From NCBI RefSeq assembly GCF_007290395.2, contig NZ_CP041656.2, positions 4,898,001-4,962,000 of the forward strand: a stretch of 64,000 nucleotides of DNA, read 5' to 3'. Positions 45,554 through 54,481 of the stretch are shown in pieces (the first letter of the stretch is position 1; every line of letters begins with the position of its first letter). The position numbers were made by a program, and so were the translations under genes. Below the pieces are notes generated by a model, which ran no database searches, was not told the DNA's origin, and saw only the letters and a program-made list of their open reading frames with translations. The stretch comes from Bradyrhizobium cosmicum (GTDB lineage: Bacteria; Pseudomonadota; Alphaproteobacteria; Rhizobiales; Xanthobacteraceae).

Positions 45554-46366
45554 TCAGGAGATCACGGCACGCGCGACGTCAAGCAGCGCCGCCTTGACGT
45601 CGGCGTCATCCGTCAGCGGCTCGATCATGCCCGCGAGCACGGCATCGCCAATCGAGGCGCCGGCGGCGATCAGGGTTGCGCAATAGACGACGAGACGGGT
45701 CGAAACGCCCTCCTCGAGATCGTGCCCCTTCAGCGCCCGCAGGCGACCGGCCAGCAGGACCAGCGGCCGCACATAGTCGGGCGCAAGTCCGCTTTCAGCC
45801 GCGACCACGGCGATCTCCTGCTCCGGCGGCAGGAAGCCAAACTCGATGGCGACGAAGCGTTGCCGGGTCGACGGCTTCAGCGCCTTGAGCAGCGTCTGAT
45901 AGCCGGGATTGTAGGAGACCACGAGCATGAATCGCTCCGGCGCGGCGAGTTCCTCGCCGGTGCGCTCCAGCGGCAGGATGCGGCGGTCGTCGGTGAGCGG
46001 ATGCAGCACCACCGTGACGTCCTTGCGTGCCTCCACGACTTCATCGAGATAGCAGATGCCGCCTTCCCTCACCGCACGCGTCAGCGGGCCGTCGGCCCAC
46101 ACGGTGTCGCCGCCCTTCAGCAGATAGCGGCCGGTGAGATCGGCGGCAGTGAGATCGTCGTGGCAGGCGACAGTGTGCAGTGGCAATCCCAGCCGCGCCG
46201 CCATGTGTGCGACGAAGCGCGTCTTGCCGCAACCGGTCGGCCCCTTGAGCAGGACCGGCAATTGATGCCGCCATGCGTGCTCGAACAGCGCGCATTCGTT
46301 GCCGCTTGCGACATAGGCCGGCAGCGTGGGCGCGGGCGCCGCCAAAGCGTGAAGTGTTGCGTTCAT
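45554..46366 (-). CDS. norQ: NorQ, MoxR-type AAA+ ATPase
   Basis: 270 residues from ATG 46366, for which GGAGA is correctly spaced; the ATG two codons earlier touches the site directly. Walker A GPTGCGKT (42-49), Walker B ICYLDEVVEA. CbbQ/NirQ/NorQ family. Required with NorD for maturation of nitric oxide reductase. Confidence 0.94.
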   Translation of the reverse strand: MNATLHALAAPAPTLPAYVASGNECALFEHAWRHQLPVLLKGPTGCGKTRFVAHMAARLGLPLHTVACHDDLTAADLTGRYLLKGGDTVWADGPLTRAVREGGICYLDEVVEARKDVTVVLHPLTDDRRILPLERTGEELAAPERFMLVVSYNPGYQTLLKALKPSTRQRFVAIEFGFLPPEQEIAVVAAESGLAPDYVRPLVLLAGRLRALKGHDLEEGVSTRLVVYCATLIAAGASIGDAVLAGMIEPLTDDADVKAALLDVARAVIS

Positions 46367-46426
46367 GATCATTCTCCGAAAGATCGGTTTGAAAGGCGGC
46401 CGCGACGTTCGCGGCCGCCTTCGCGT

Positions 46427-47773
46427 TCACTCGGCAGGCTGCAATGCAGCAGGGATCGTCACCCGCTTCTCGCGGCCCGGCACCAGCACCGCCCAGACGA
46501 ACATCAGCGCGGAGATCGCGACGAACACGCCGGAGCCGAGCCGGACCCAGTAGAACATCGCGAGCTGGTCCTGCACGTCCATGTAGCTCTGGCCAAGCAC
46601 GCGCTGGAGGTGGACCTGGACTACGCCGGCGAATGTCAGCGCGAACGTCATGGTCATCATGGCCGTGCACATGATCCAGAAGCTCGCCATCGAGAGCCAC
46701 TGATTATAGGGCGCGCGTCCCTTGAGCTGCGGGATCGCATAGGCCATCACCGCCAGGTTCAGCATCACATAGGCGCCGAAGAAGGCGAGATGGCCGTGCG
46801 CCGCAGTGACCTGGGTGCCATGGGTGTAGTAGTTCACCGAGGACAGCGTGTGCAGGAAGCCCCAGATCCCCGCGCCCAGGAACGCCATCACCGAGCAGCC
46901 GACCGACCACAGCAGCGCAGCACGGTTCGGATGCTTGCGGCCGGCCTTCCAGGTCATCTGCACCGTGAAAATCACCATGGTGAAGAACGGCGCGACCTCG
47001 AGAGTGGAGAACAGCGAGCCAATCCACTGCCAGTAGCCCGGCGCGCCGATCCAGTAGAAATGATGGCCGGTGCCGAGGATGCCCGAGAACAGCGCAAGGC
47101 CGATGATCACATAGAGCCACTTCTCGACGACCTCGCGGTCGATGCCGTTGAGCTTGATCATGAGATAGGCGAGCACGGAGGCCATGATCAGCTCCCAGAC
47201 GCCCTCGACCCAGAGATGGACGACATACCACCAATACATCTTGTCGACAGCGAGGTTCGCCGGATTGTAGAAGGCGAACAGGAAGAAGATCGCGACACCC
47301 CACAGGCCGAACAGCAGGATGTTGGTGACCGTGGTCTTGCGACCCTTGAGCGCCGTCATGGTGACGTTGAACAGGAACATCAGGCAGACGACGACGATGC
47401 CGACCTTGATGATGAAGGGCTGTTCTAGGAACTCGCGGCCCTCGTGGTAGTGGAAGAGATAGCCGACCACGGCCACACCCGCGGCGCCGAAGAACATCCA
47501 GAACTGGATCTTCGCCAGCAGCGGGCTATACAGCTCGGTCTCGGTTTCCTCGGGCAGCAGGAAGTAGGTGGCCCCCATGAAGCCGATCAGCGACCACACG
47601 ATCAGCGCGTTGGTGTGGATCATCCGGACGATGTTGAACGGAAGCAGCACTGACAGCGTATTGGGCAGGACGTAGATGGTCCCGGCGAGCAGGCCGAACA
47701 GGACCTGGGCCAGGAACAGGGTCAGCGCGCCGTAGAAGTACAGCATCGCGACTTTCTGGGTTTGGTATTTCAT
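46427..47773 (-). CDS. norB: Nitric oxide reductase large subunit NorB
   Basis: 448 residues from ATG 47773 (ten residues shorter than the open frame). Twelve TM segments. The haem-copper-oxidase-type histidines are seen in RMIHTNALIVW, GTGHHFYWIG and THGTQVTAAHGHLAFFGAYV. The cytochrome-c-dependent form (cNOR), with its own norC beside it, reduces NO to N2O at the inner membrane. Confidence 0.96.
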   Translation of the reverse strand: MKYQTQKVAMLYFYGALTLFLAQVLFGLLAGTIYVLPNTLSVLLPFNIVRMIHTNALIVWSLIGFMGATYFLLPEETETELYSPLLAKIQFWMFFGAAGVAVVGYLFHYHEGREFLEQPFIIKVGIVVVCLMFLFNVTMTALKGRKTTVTNILLFGLWGVAIFFLFAFYNPANLAVDKMYWWYVVHLWVEGVWELIMASVLAYLMIKLNGIDREVVEKWLYVIIGLALFSGILGTGHHFYWIGAPGYWQWIGSLFSTLEVAPFFTMVIFTVQMTWKAGRKHPNRAALLWSVGCSVMAFLGAGIWGFLHTLSSVNYYTHGTQVTAAHGHLAFFGAYVMLNLAVMAYAIPQLKGRAPYNQWLSMASFWIMCTAMMTMTFALTFAGVVQVHLQRVLGQSYMDVQDQLAMFYWVRLGSGVFVAISALMFVWAVLVPGREKRVTIPAALQPAE

Positions 47774-47824
47774 CTCGGGTTCTCTCTGTCTTGAAAGAGG
47801 CAAGGTCTCGAAAGAGACAGGTGC

Positions 47825-48277
47825 TCAGCCGGCCTTGTTCGGTGGCCATTCCTGGCGCTTGATCTTGCTGGTCCATTGCAGGAAGTCGGCGAGATCGTTG
47901 AGTTCCTGATCGGTGAGGTTGAACTGCGGCATCTGCCGCCGCCCTTCCGCGCCCGAAGGCTGCGACTGCATCCAGGCTTTCAGCGTCTCGCGCGCGCCGG
48001 CCGGATCCTCGTTGCCGCCCCAGCGATCCCAGACGTTGCCGACTTCGGGCGCGAAATAGGCGCCCTCACCCAGCAGCGTGTGGCAGTTGATGCAGGAGTT
48101 CTTCTCCCAGACATGCTTGCCGCGGGCCACCGACGACGTCAGCGTCGAGGCGTCCGTCGATGTCGTGACCATGTAGTAGTGGCTGTGCGCCGTCAGCCCT
48201 AAGAAGATGGCGAAGAAAAAGGCCGAGCCGCCGTAGAAGACGTTTCGAGCGGCCGACTTGGTCAGGCGTTCAGCCAT
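47825..48277 (-). CDS. norC: Nitric oxide reductase cytochrome c subunit NorC
   Basis: 150 residues from ATG 48277 with GGA-rich site; a TTG two codons upstream is less likely. One N-terminal membrane anchor (about 13-30) and one haem-binding CINCH (Cys62, Cys65, His66), with the axial Met expected in RRQMPQF. Passes electrons to NorB. Confidence 0.95.
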   Translation of the reverse strand: MAERLTKSAARNVFYGGSAFFFAIFLGLTAHSHYYMVTTSTDASTLTSSVARGKHVWEKNSCINCHTLLGEGAYFAPEVGNVWDRWGGNEDPAGARETLKAWMQSQPSGAEGRRQMPQFNLTDQELNDLADFLQWTSKIKRQEWPPNKAG

Positions 48278-48374
48278 TGCCAATCCTTTCCGTTTGATTC
48301 CTATCGGGAAACACGATGCTGCGATTTATTGCCGCTTCGCGCCGACCGTTCTTTGTCAGGGCGCAATGAGCGCG

Positions 48375-48641
48375 TCAGATCAGGGCGACCACGGCGGATG
48401 CCACCCAGGCAAACAGCACCACGATGAGAATCCATGCGACGACGAGACCGCGCCACAGCGCGGGAGCGGTCCGAAGATCCATGAAATCGAGTGCAATCCT
48501 GCGGCCCTTGATGGCGGCCAGGGCCAGCAACAGAGCGTTGCCGAGCAGTGGTCGCGGCATCAGCGGAGGCAGCAGTATGGTCGCGAGCGCGAGGCCGATC
48601 AGCACGATCCAGGTGACGTTCAGGCGATCCGGCATCGTCAC
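48375..48641 (-). CDS. norF: NorF-like small membrane protein (cytochrome oxidase subunit IV family)
   Basis: 88 residues with three TM segments. The GTG at 48641 overlaps the norE stop (GTGA); an ATG at 48635 is an alternative start. Its position between norE and norC and its size fit NorF, an accessory protein needed for full NO reductase activity in other denitrifiers. Confidence 0.8.
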   Translation of the reverse strand: MTMPDRLNVTWIVLIGLALATILLPPLMPRPLLGNALLLALAAIKGRRIALDFMDLRTAPALWRGLVVAWILIVVLFAWVASAVVALI

Positions 48642-49213
48642 CGCACCAGGTACAGAATCGGGAACATGACGATCCAGACCAGATCGACCATGTGCCAGAA
48701 CGCGGTCCCGGTCTCGACGCCGGATATGTCGGCGCGCCGACAGACCACGGCGAGGATGATGATGCCGAGACCGACATGCAGGAGATGGAATCCGGTCAGG
48801 AGGAAGTAGAGCGTGAAGAACGGGCTGGTTTCCAGACCAACGCCGCGACCGATCTCCCCGCCATACTCGGCGAGCTTGATCGCGATGAAGAAGCCGCCGA
48901 GCGCCATGGCGATCAGGAGCCAGCGGCGCGACGTCCGCTTCTTACTGGCCCGAGCGGAATTCGTAGCCCGGGCGGCAGCCCAGCCGCTGGTCACCAGCAC
49001 GAGGGTGTTGAGGCCTGCGAGATTCGAATCGAGTGTCGCCTGCCCTGCCGCAAACACTGCCGGATGGATTGCGCGGGCGACCGTGAATGCGCCGAGGAAC
49101 AGGCCGAAGGCGACGAGTTCGCTGAAGATCAGCACCCAGATCATGGGATCGCCGGGGAGATCTTCCAGCATTCCCCAGCCGGTACCTTCTTGTTCGCAAT
49201 CGGCCGCCGACAT
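48638..49213 (-). CDS. norE: NorE, cytochrome c oxidase subunit III-like protein
   Basis: 191 residues from ATG 49213, just before the first TM segment (MIWVLIFSELVAFGLFLGAF); the open frame goes 59 codons further but that part looks non-coding. Five TM segments, including FFTLYFLLTGFHLLHVGLGI, identify the subunit III family. Accessory to nitric oxide reductase. First gene of norEFCBQD, with an FNR/NnrR-type box 57 bases upstream. Confidence 0.88.
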   Translation of the reverse strand: MSAADCEQEGTGWGMLEDLPGDPMIWVLIFSELVAFGLFLGAFTVARAIHPAVFAAGQATLDSNLAGLNTLVLVTSGWAAARATNSARASKKRTSRRWLLIAMALGGFFIAIKLAEYGGEIGRGVGLETSPFFTLYFLLTGFHLLHVGLGIIILAVVCRRADISGVETGTAFWHMVDLVWIVMFPILYLVR

Positions 49214-49269
49214 CTGCTCTCTGGACCCAAGACACCGGGCAGACTTAGCCCGGCCGTTCAGGTCCGAGT

Positions 49270-49283
49270 TTGTCGTCGAACAA
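49270..49283. promoter_or_regulatory. FNR/FixK/NnrR-type box upstream of norE
   Basis: TTGTCGTCGAACAA has the TTG-N8-CAA form, within the symmetric TTTGT...ACAAA. It lies 57 bases before the norE start, as expected for nitrogen-oxide- and low-oxygen-dependent control by an NnrR/FixK-type protein. No such regulator is encoded in the window. Confidence 0.65.
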
Positions 49284-49377
49284 ATTGGATGGACGTCGCC
49301 GAGTTTGCGCGGACGCAACGTCCAACCGGCCGGATCCGGGTACGAACCCGGCTCAGGGTTCCACGGAGCACGACGAC

Positions 49378-49533
49378 ATGAGCGATGCACAAATCGGACT
49401 GATGACCGCCACCCCTATCATCATCGCCTTCGCCATCGCGCTGCGACGAATGGGGGTGCTGTCGACCGTGGCGACCGTATCGGCCGTGAGCCTCTCCGTC
49501 GCGATCGCGACGGTGCTGTTCACGACGCAGTGA
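49378..49533 (+). CDS. Small putative membrane protein divergent from norE
   Basis: 51 residues (ATG 49378, GGAG about 10 bases upstream). It contains two hydrophobic stretches, TPIIIAFAIAL and VATVSAVSLSVAIATVLF. No family recognised. It shares the control region with norE, so the FNR-type box could act on both. Short length keeps confidence low. Confidence 0.45.
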   Translation: MSDAQIGLMTATPIIIAFAIALRRMGVLSTVATVSAVSLSVAIATVLFTTQ

Positions 49534-49551
49534 TAGCTGCCGTAACCCGCC

Positions 49552-50742
49552 TCACCGCCGCTGATTGTACACGTCGATGCACACCGCACCAAGCAGCACC
49601 AGGCCCTTGATGACCTGCTGGTAGTCGATACCGATACCGAGGATCGACATGCCGTTGTTCATCACACCCATGATCATCGCGCCGACCACGGCGCCACCGA
49701 CGCGCCCGACGCCGCCATAGGCCGAGGCGCCACCGATGAAGCAGGCAGCGATGACGTCGAGCTCGAAACCCAGACCTGCCTTGGGCGTCGCGGTGTTGAG
49801 GCGCGCGGCAAAGACGAGGCCGGCCAGTGCGGCCAGCACGCCCATGTTGACGAAGGTGAGAAACGTCAGCCGCTCGGTCTTGATGCCCGACAGGCTAGCT
49901 GCCTTGGCGTTGCCGCCGACAGCATAGATCTGACGGCCGATCACCGTGCGGCGGGTGACGAAGCCGTAGAGCGCGATCAGCGCGCCCATGATCACCAGTA
50001 CGTTCGGCAGGCCCCGATAGGTCGCGATCAAATAGGTGAAATAGAGCACCGCGCAGGCCAGCAAGATACTCTTGCCGAGGAAAAACGCGTAAGGCTCGAC
50101 TTCGATGCCGTGCGAGAGCTCGCGCGCGCGGCTCCTGGCGCTCGCATAGACCAGCCCCAGCGCCAGCAGAGCCCCAACGAGCATCGAGGTGGGATGCAGC
50201 GTGCCGGCTTCGGGCAGCAGCTCCGGGATGAAGCCAGACGACAGTTTCTGGAAGGTCGGCGGGAACGGCCCGAGCGACTGGCCCTGCAACACCGCCAGCG
50301 CCAGGCCCTTGAACACCAGCATGCCGGCCAGGGTGACGATGAATGACGGGATCTTGAAATAGGCGACCCAATAGCCCTGCGCCGCGCCGATGGCGGCGCC
50401 GACCACGAGGCACGCGATGAAGGCGAGCGTATAGTCGACCTTGTAGGTCACCATGAGCAGAGCGGCCACGGCACCGACGAAGCCCGCGACAGAGCCGACC
50501 GAAAGATCGATGTGTCCGGTGACGATCACCAGCAGCATGCCCAGCGCCATGATGACGATGTAGCTGTTCTGCAGCACCAGGTTGGTGAGGTTGAGCGGCT
50601 GCAGCAGCGTGCCGCCGGTCATGACCTGGAAGAACAGCATGATCGCGAGCAGCGACAGCAGCATGCCGTAATTGCGTAAGTTGTTCTTGATGAAGCTGCC
50701 GTGCCGGCGCTCCTCGGGCAGCGTAACCGTCTTGTCGGTCAT
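49552..50742 (-). CDS. gguB: Multiple-sugar ABC transporter permease GguB
   Basis: 396 residues with ten or so TM segments. The marker GHIDLSVGSVAGFVGAVAALLM and the ending GLVLLGAVCIDVYNQRR are typical of the long permeases (XylH/GguB) that pair with ChvE. Overlaps gguA by 4 bases. Works with GguA and ChvE to import aldoses such as arabinose, galactose, glucose and xylose. Confidence 0.88.
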   Translation of the reverse strand: MTDKTVTLPEERRHGSFIKNNLRNYGMLLSLLAIMLFFQVMTGGTLLQPLNLTNLVLQNSYIVIMALGMLLVIVTGHIDLSVGSVAGFVGAVAALLMVTYKVDYTLAFIACLVVGAAIGAAQGYWVAYFKIPSFIVTLAGMLVFKGLALAVLQGQSLGPFPPTFQKLSSGFIPELLPEAGTLHPTSMLVGALLALGLVYASARSRARELSHGIEVEPYAFFLGKSILLACAVLYFTYLIATYRGLPNVLVIMGALIALYGFVTRRTVIGRQIYAVGGNAKAASLSGIKTERLTFLTFVNMGVLAALAGLVFAARLNTATPKAGLGFELDVIAACFIGGASAYGGVGRVGGAVVGAMIMGVMNNGMSILGIGIDYQQVIKGLVLLGAVCIDVYNQRR

Positions 50743-52316
50743 GGCTGCGATCCTCCCATCTCTGCGGCCACAGGCGCCGTGTTTCCGTTGCTTCGTTCAT
50801 TGCGCATGATGGCGCGCATGATCTTTTCCTGCGTCGCCTCCGCACCCTTGAATTCCCCGACAAAAGCACCGTCGTTCATGACGCAGATGCGGTCGCAGAT
50901 TCCGAGCAGCTCGGGCATCTCCGAGGAGATCACCACCACACCTCGGCCGGCCTCAGCAAGCTCGTTGATGATACCGTAAATCTCGTATTTGGCACCGACG
51001 TCGATGCCCCGCGTCGGCTCGTCCAGGATCAGGACCCTGGGATCGGTCATCAGCCATTTCGACAGCACGACCTTCTGCTGGTTACCGCCGGAGAGCTGGC
51101 CGGTCTCCTGGTAGACGTCGGAGCAGCGGATCCGCATCCGGCTCCGATAGTCGCTTGCAACCTTCAGCTCGGCGATGTCGTCGATCACCCTGTTCGGCGC
51201 AACCTGGTCGAGGCTCGCGAGCGTGATGTTCTTGCGGACGTCGTCGGCGAGGATCAGACCAAGCTGCTTGCGGTCCTCGGTGACATAGGCAAGGCCGGCG
51301 TCGATCGCAGCAGCCACGTTCGGCAGCGCGATCTCATGGCCTTCGAGCCAGATACGGCCGCTGATATTGGTGCCCCAGCAACGGCCGAACAGGCTCATGG
51401 CGAATTCGGTGCGGCCGGCGCCCATCAGCCCCGCGATGCCCACGACCTCGCCGCGCCTAACACTGAAATTGACGGCCTTGATCACCTGCCGTTCGGGATG
51501 AATGGGGTGATAGACCGACCAATTCGCGACCTCGAGCACGGGTTCGCCGATGGTCGCGCTGCGCTCGGGAAAGCGATGGGCGAGATCGCGGTTGACCATG
51601 CTCCGGATGATGCGGTCTTCCTGGATCGGCTCGGCATGGCAGTCGATGCTGTCGACGGTGCGGCCGTCGCGCAGCACCGTGATGTGGTCAGCGACGCGGG
51701 CGACCTCATTGAGCTTGTGCGAGATCAGGATCGAGCCGATGCCCTGTTCGCGGAATGCCATGAGGCGCTCCAGCAGCGCGGCGCTGTCGGCCTCGTTGAG
51801 GCTCGCGGTCGGCTCGTCCAGGATCAGCATCCGCACCCGCTTGGAGAGGGCTTTCGCGATCTCGACCAGTTGCTGCTTGCCGACACCGAGATCGGTGATC
51901 AGCGTATCCGGCGATTCCTTCAGGCCGACCTGCACCAGAAGCTCCCGCGTGCGACGGTAGACCTCGTCGCGATCGATCACGCCGAATTTCGACGGTGGGT
52001 GCGACAGGAAAATGTTTTCCGCGATCGACATCAGCGGGATCAGCGCCAGCTCCTGGTGAATGATGATGATACCGAGCGCCTCGGAATCGTTGATATCTCG
52101 GAAGCGGCGTTCCTCGCCATCAAAGACGATGGTGCCATCGTAGCTGCCATGGGGGTAGACGCCGCTGAGCACCTTCATCAGGGTGGACTTGCCAGCGCCG
52201 TTCTCGCCGACGAGGGCGTGGATCTGTCCAGCCTCGACAGAGAAATTCACGTCACGCAGCGCCTGAACGCCAGCAAAGCTCTTGCTGACGTTGCGCATCT
52301 CCAGCATGGCGGTCAT
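50739..52316 (-). CDS. gguA: Multiple-sugar ABC transporter ATP-binding protein GguA
   Basis: 525 residues with two fused ABC domains. First half: GENGAGKST, LILDEPTASLNEADS. Second half: GLMGAGRTEFAMSLFG, LSGGNQQKVVLSKWL, LILDEPTRGIDVGAKYEIY. This is the sugar (Mgl/Rbs/Gug) type of double ATPase. Lies 136 bases after chvE, with a palindromic repeat between them. Confidence 0.9.
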   Translation of the reverse strand: MTAMLEMRNVSKSFAGVQALRDVNFSVEAGQIHALVGENGAGKSTLMKVLSGVYPHGSYDGTIVFDGEERRFRDINDSEALGIIIIHQELALIPLMSIAENIFLSHPPSKFGVIDRDEVYRRTRELLVQVGLKESPDTLITDLGVGKQQLVEIAKALSKRVRMLILDEPTASLNEADSAALLERLMAFREQGIGSILISHKLNEVARVADHITVLRDGRTVDSIDCHAEPIQEDRIIRSMVNRDLAHRFPERSATIGEPVLEVANWSVYHPIHPERQVIKAVNFSVRRGEVVGIAGLMGAGRTEFAMSLFGRCWGTNISGRIWLEGHEIALPNVAAAIDAGLAYVTEDRKQLGLILADDVRKNITLASLDQVAPNRVIDDIAELKVASDYRSRMRIRCSDVYQETGQLSGGNQQKVVLSKWLMTDPRVLILDEPTRGIDVGAKYEIYGIINELAEAGRGVVVISSEMPELLGICDRICVMNDGAFVGEFKGAEATQEKIMRAIMRNERSNGNTAPVAAEMGGSQP

Positions 52317-52389
52317 TGGATCATGTCCTCAGGATATCGCGGCATCGTCATTGCGAGCATGACGGAGTGCATAACCGCTACTGCCAGTT

Positions 52390-52446
52390 TTGAGAGAGCC
52401 CCTCACCCTAACCCTCCCCCCGCAAGAGCGGGGAGAGGGAGAGGAA
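52390..52446. repeat. CCCTCACCCTAACCCTCCCC-type repeat with hairpin between chvE and gguA
   Basis: CCCTCACCCTAACCCTCCC followed by a CCCCGC-AAGA-GCGGGG stem (52418-52433) and GAGAGGGAGAGG. This is a very widespread interspersed element in rhizobial and other proteobacterial genomes. By its place after the receptor gene, it could lower gguAB expression relative to chvE. Confidence 0.65.
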
Positions 52447-52452
52447 GAGAGC

Positions 52453-53526
52453 TTACTGAAACTGTGACTTCTTGTAGTAACCGCTGTCGACCAGCACCTT
52501 CTCCCAATTGTCCTTGTAAACTACGACCGGCTTGAGCAGGTAGGACGGCACGGTCTTGACACCGTTCTCATAGGTCTTGGTGTCGTTCACCGTGACCTGC
52601 TTGCCGGCGAGCGCGGCGTCGACCATGTCGGCGGTCACCTTGGCGAGGTCGCGGGTGTCCTTGAAGATGGTCGAATACTGGTCACCGCGCAGCATCGCCT
52701 TGATCGAGGGTACCTCGGCATCCTGGCCCGAGATGATGGGCATCGGCTGCCCTGCGCTACCATAGCCGACGCCCTTCAGCGAGGAGATGATGCCGATCGA
52801 AATACCATCATAGGGCGACAGCACCGCATTGATCTTCTTGTTGCCGTAGTAGGCGCTGAGCAAATTGTCCATGCGGGACTGGGCTGTGGCGCCGTCCCAG
52901 CGCAAGGTCGCAACCTTGTCCATGCCCATCTGGCCGGAAGCGACGACGAGCTTGCCGCTGTCGATGTACGGCTTCAGCACGCTCATCGCGCCGTTGTAGA
53001 AGAAGTAGGCATTGTTGTCGTCGGGCGAGCCGCCGAACAGCTCGATGTTGAACGGGCCCTTGCCGTCCTTCAGACCGAGCCCTTGCTCGATCGACTGCGC
53101 CTGGAGCACGCCGACCTGGAAATTGTCGAAGGTCGCGTAGTAATCGACGTTCGGCGTGCCGCGGATCAAGCGGTCATAAGCAATGACGATAATGCCCTTG
53201 GCCTTGGCCTGCTTGAGCACGTCGGACAGCGTCGTGCCATCGATCGCGGCGATCACCAGCGCTTTGGCGCCCTTGGTCACCATGTTCTCGACCTGCGAGA
53301 GCTGGTTCGGGATGTCATCTTCGGCATATTGCAGATCGGTGTTGTAGCCGCGCTCCTTCAGCACCTTGACCATGTTGTTGCCGTCGTCGATCCAGCGCGC
53401 CGAGGATTTTGTCGGCATGGCGATGCCGACGGTCGCCTTGTCCTGGGCGGACGCAGTGACGCCTGCGGCCATCGTCGCGGCGCCGGCCAGTGCCAGTGCC
53501 AGGAATGTCGTCTTCAGTTTCAGCAT
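52453..53526 (-). CDS. chvE: Multiple-monosaccharide-binding protein ChvE
   Basis: 357 residues; AAGGGAG precedes the ATG. Signal peptide ends TASAQ. The Peripla_BP_4 body, with [42 protein letters not shown] and [15 protein letters not shown], matches ChvE, which binds arabinose, galactose, glucose and others, and in Agrobacterium also signals to VirA. Here it probably serves the GguAB transporter. Confidence 0.9.
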   Translation of the reverse strand: MLKLKTTFLALALAGAATMAAGVTASAQDKATVGIAMPTKSSARWIDDGNNMVKVLKERGYNTDLQYAEDDIPNQLSQVENMVTKGAKALVIAAIDGTTLSDVLKQAKAKGIIVIAYDRLIRGTPNVDYYATFDNFQVGVLQAQSIEQGLGLKDGKGPFNIELFGGSPDDNNAYFFYNGAMSVLKPYIDSGKLVVASGQMGMDKVATLRWDGATAQSRMDNLLSAYYGNKKINAVLSPYDGISIGIISSLKGVGYGSAGQPMPIISGQDAEVPSIKAMLRGDQYSTIFKDTRDLAKVTADMVDAALAGKQVTVNDTKTYENGVKTVPSYLLKPVVVYKDNWEKVLVDSGYYKKSQFQ

Positions 53527-53599
53527 GTTTCACTCCCTTGGGTGTCAGACTGTTTCTTGGTTTCGTCGCGAACGTTGGTCGTGGGCGGCCTCGGGTCTC

Positions 53600-54481
53600 C
53601 TATGCGAGCTTGACGTCGGGCTCCGCGCGACCTCGCGCGGATGCCTCCAGTAGAAAAGTGCAGCCGGCTTGCGGATCGTCGGCGCGCGCTGCAGCGTCCA
53701 TGTCCTGCCAGGCCGAGGTGACGAGCAGGCGCGACAGATCGGGACCGACGAAGGCCGGGCAGCTCGCCTGCTTCGCCGGCACGCTGAGTGAGCGCAGGCA
53801 CTCGCCTTGCGGCGAATAGACGTCGATACGGCTCGCGCCCCAGCAGGCGTTCCAGATCTGGCCGTCGGCGTCGCACACCGAGCCGTCGAGCCCGCCGATG
53901 CCGGTGTGGCGCAGCAGCACCTCCGGCTCGTCGCGCGGCAGGCCGGTCGCGGGATTGAGCCGCACCGCGTAGAGCACGGCGCGGGCGGTGTCGGTGAAGT
54001 AGCCGGTGGCGCCATCAGGCGAGAAGCAGATCGAATTTGGAATGCTGATCCCGGGAAACAGCGTCGAGATCTTGCCGCGATGGAACGCATAGATCGCGCC
54101 TGCGCCGCGCTCGGCCTGCTTCCCCATGGTCCCGATCCAGAACGTGCCGGACTGGTGCACGCGGGCATCGTTGGATCGGGTCACGGGATTGTCGGCTTCG
54201 AGCGGACAGAACAGCGCCATTGCGCCATCGCCTATGTTGCGGATGTAGAGACCGTCCTCCGCGACGATCAGCTGCCGTTCGGCATCGATACGCCCGAGCG
54301 CGCTCGCCATCCGGCCGAGCGCGTGGACGCGAATGCTGCGGCTGCCGAGATGTGCCTCGAACAGACGTCCCTCGCGAATGTCGAACCACCATGCGGTATC
54401 GGTCGCAACGTCATAGGTCGGACCTTCGCCGAGATGGCACGGCTCGGCCGAGAGGACGGAGGTCGGCACCTGCTCCATCAT
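53600..54481 (-). CDS. SMP-30/gluconolactonase/regucalcin-family sugar lactonase
   Basis: 293 residues from ATG 54481 (ATGA overlap with galM). SMP-30 beta-propeller: HLGEGPTYDVATDTAWWFDI at the start with the metal Glu, NDARVHQSGTFWIGTMG, and GGLDGSVCDADGQIWNACWGASRIDVY with the catalytic Asp region. It would open the lactone produced by the neighbouring aldose 1-dehydrogenase. Confidence 0.88.
   Translation of the reverse strand: MMEQVPTSVLSAEPCHLGEGPTYDVATDTAWWFDIREGRLFEAHLGSRSIRVHALGRMASALGRIDAERQLIVAEDGLYIRNIGDGAMALFCPLEADNPVTRSNDARVHQSGTFWIGTMGKQAERGAGAIYAFHRGKISTLFPGISIPNSICFSPDGATGYFTDTARAVLYAVRLNPATGLPRDEPEVLLRHTGIGGLDGSVCDADGQIWNACWGASRIDVYSPQGECLRSLSVPAKQASCPAFVGPDLSRLLVTSAWQDMDAAARADDPQAGCTFLLEASARGRAEPDVKLA

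Noticed and set aside
45479..47428. 649-codon plus-strand frame
   Set aside because: Antisense to norQ and norB, both with complete catalytic motifs.
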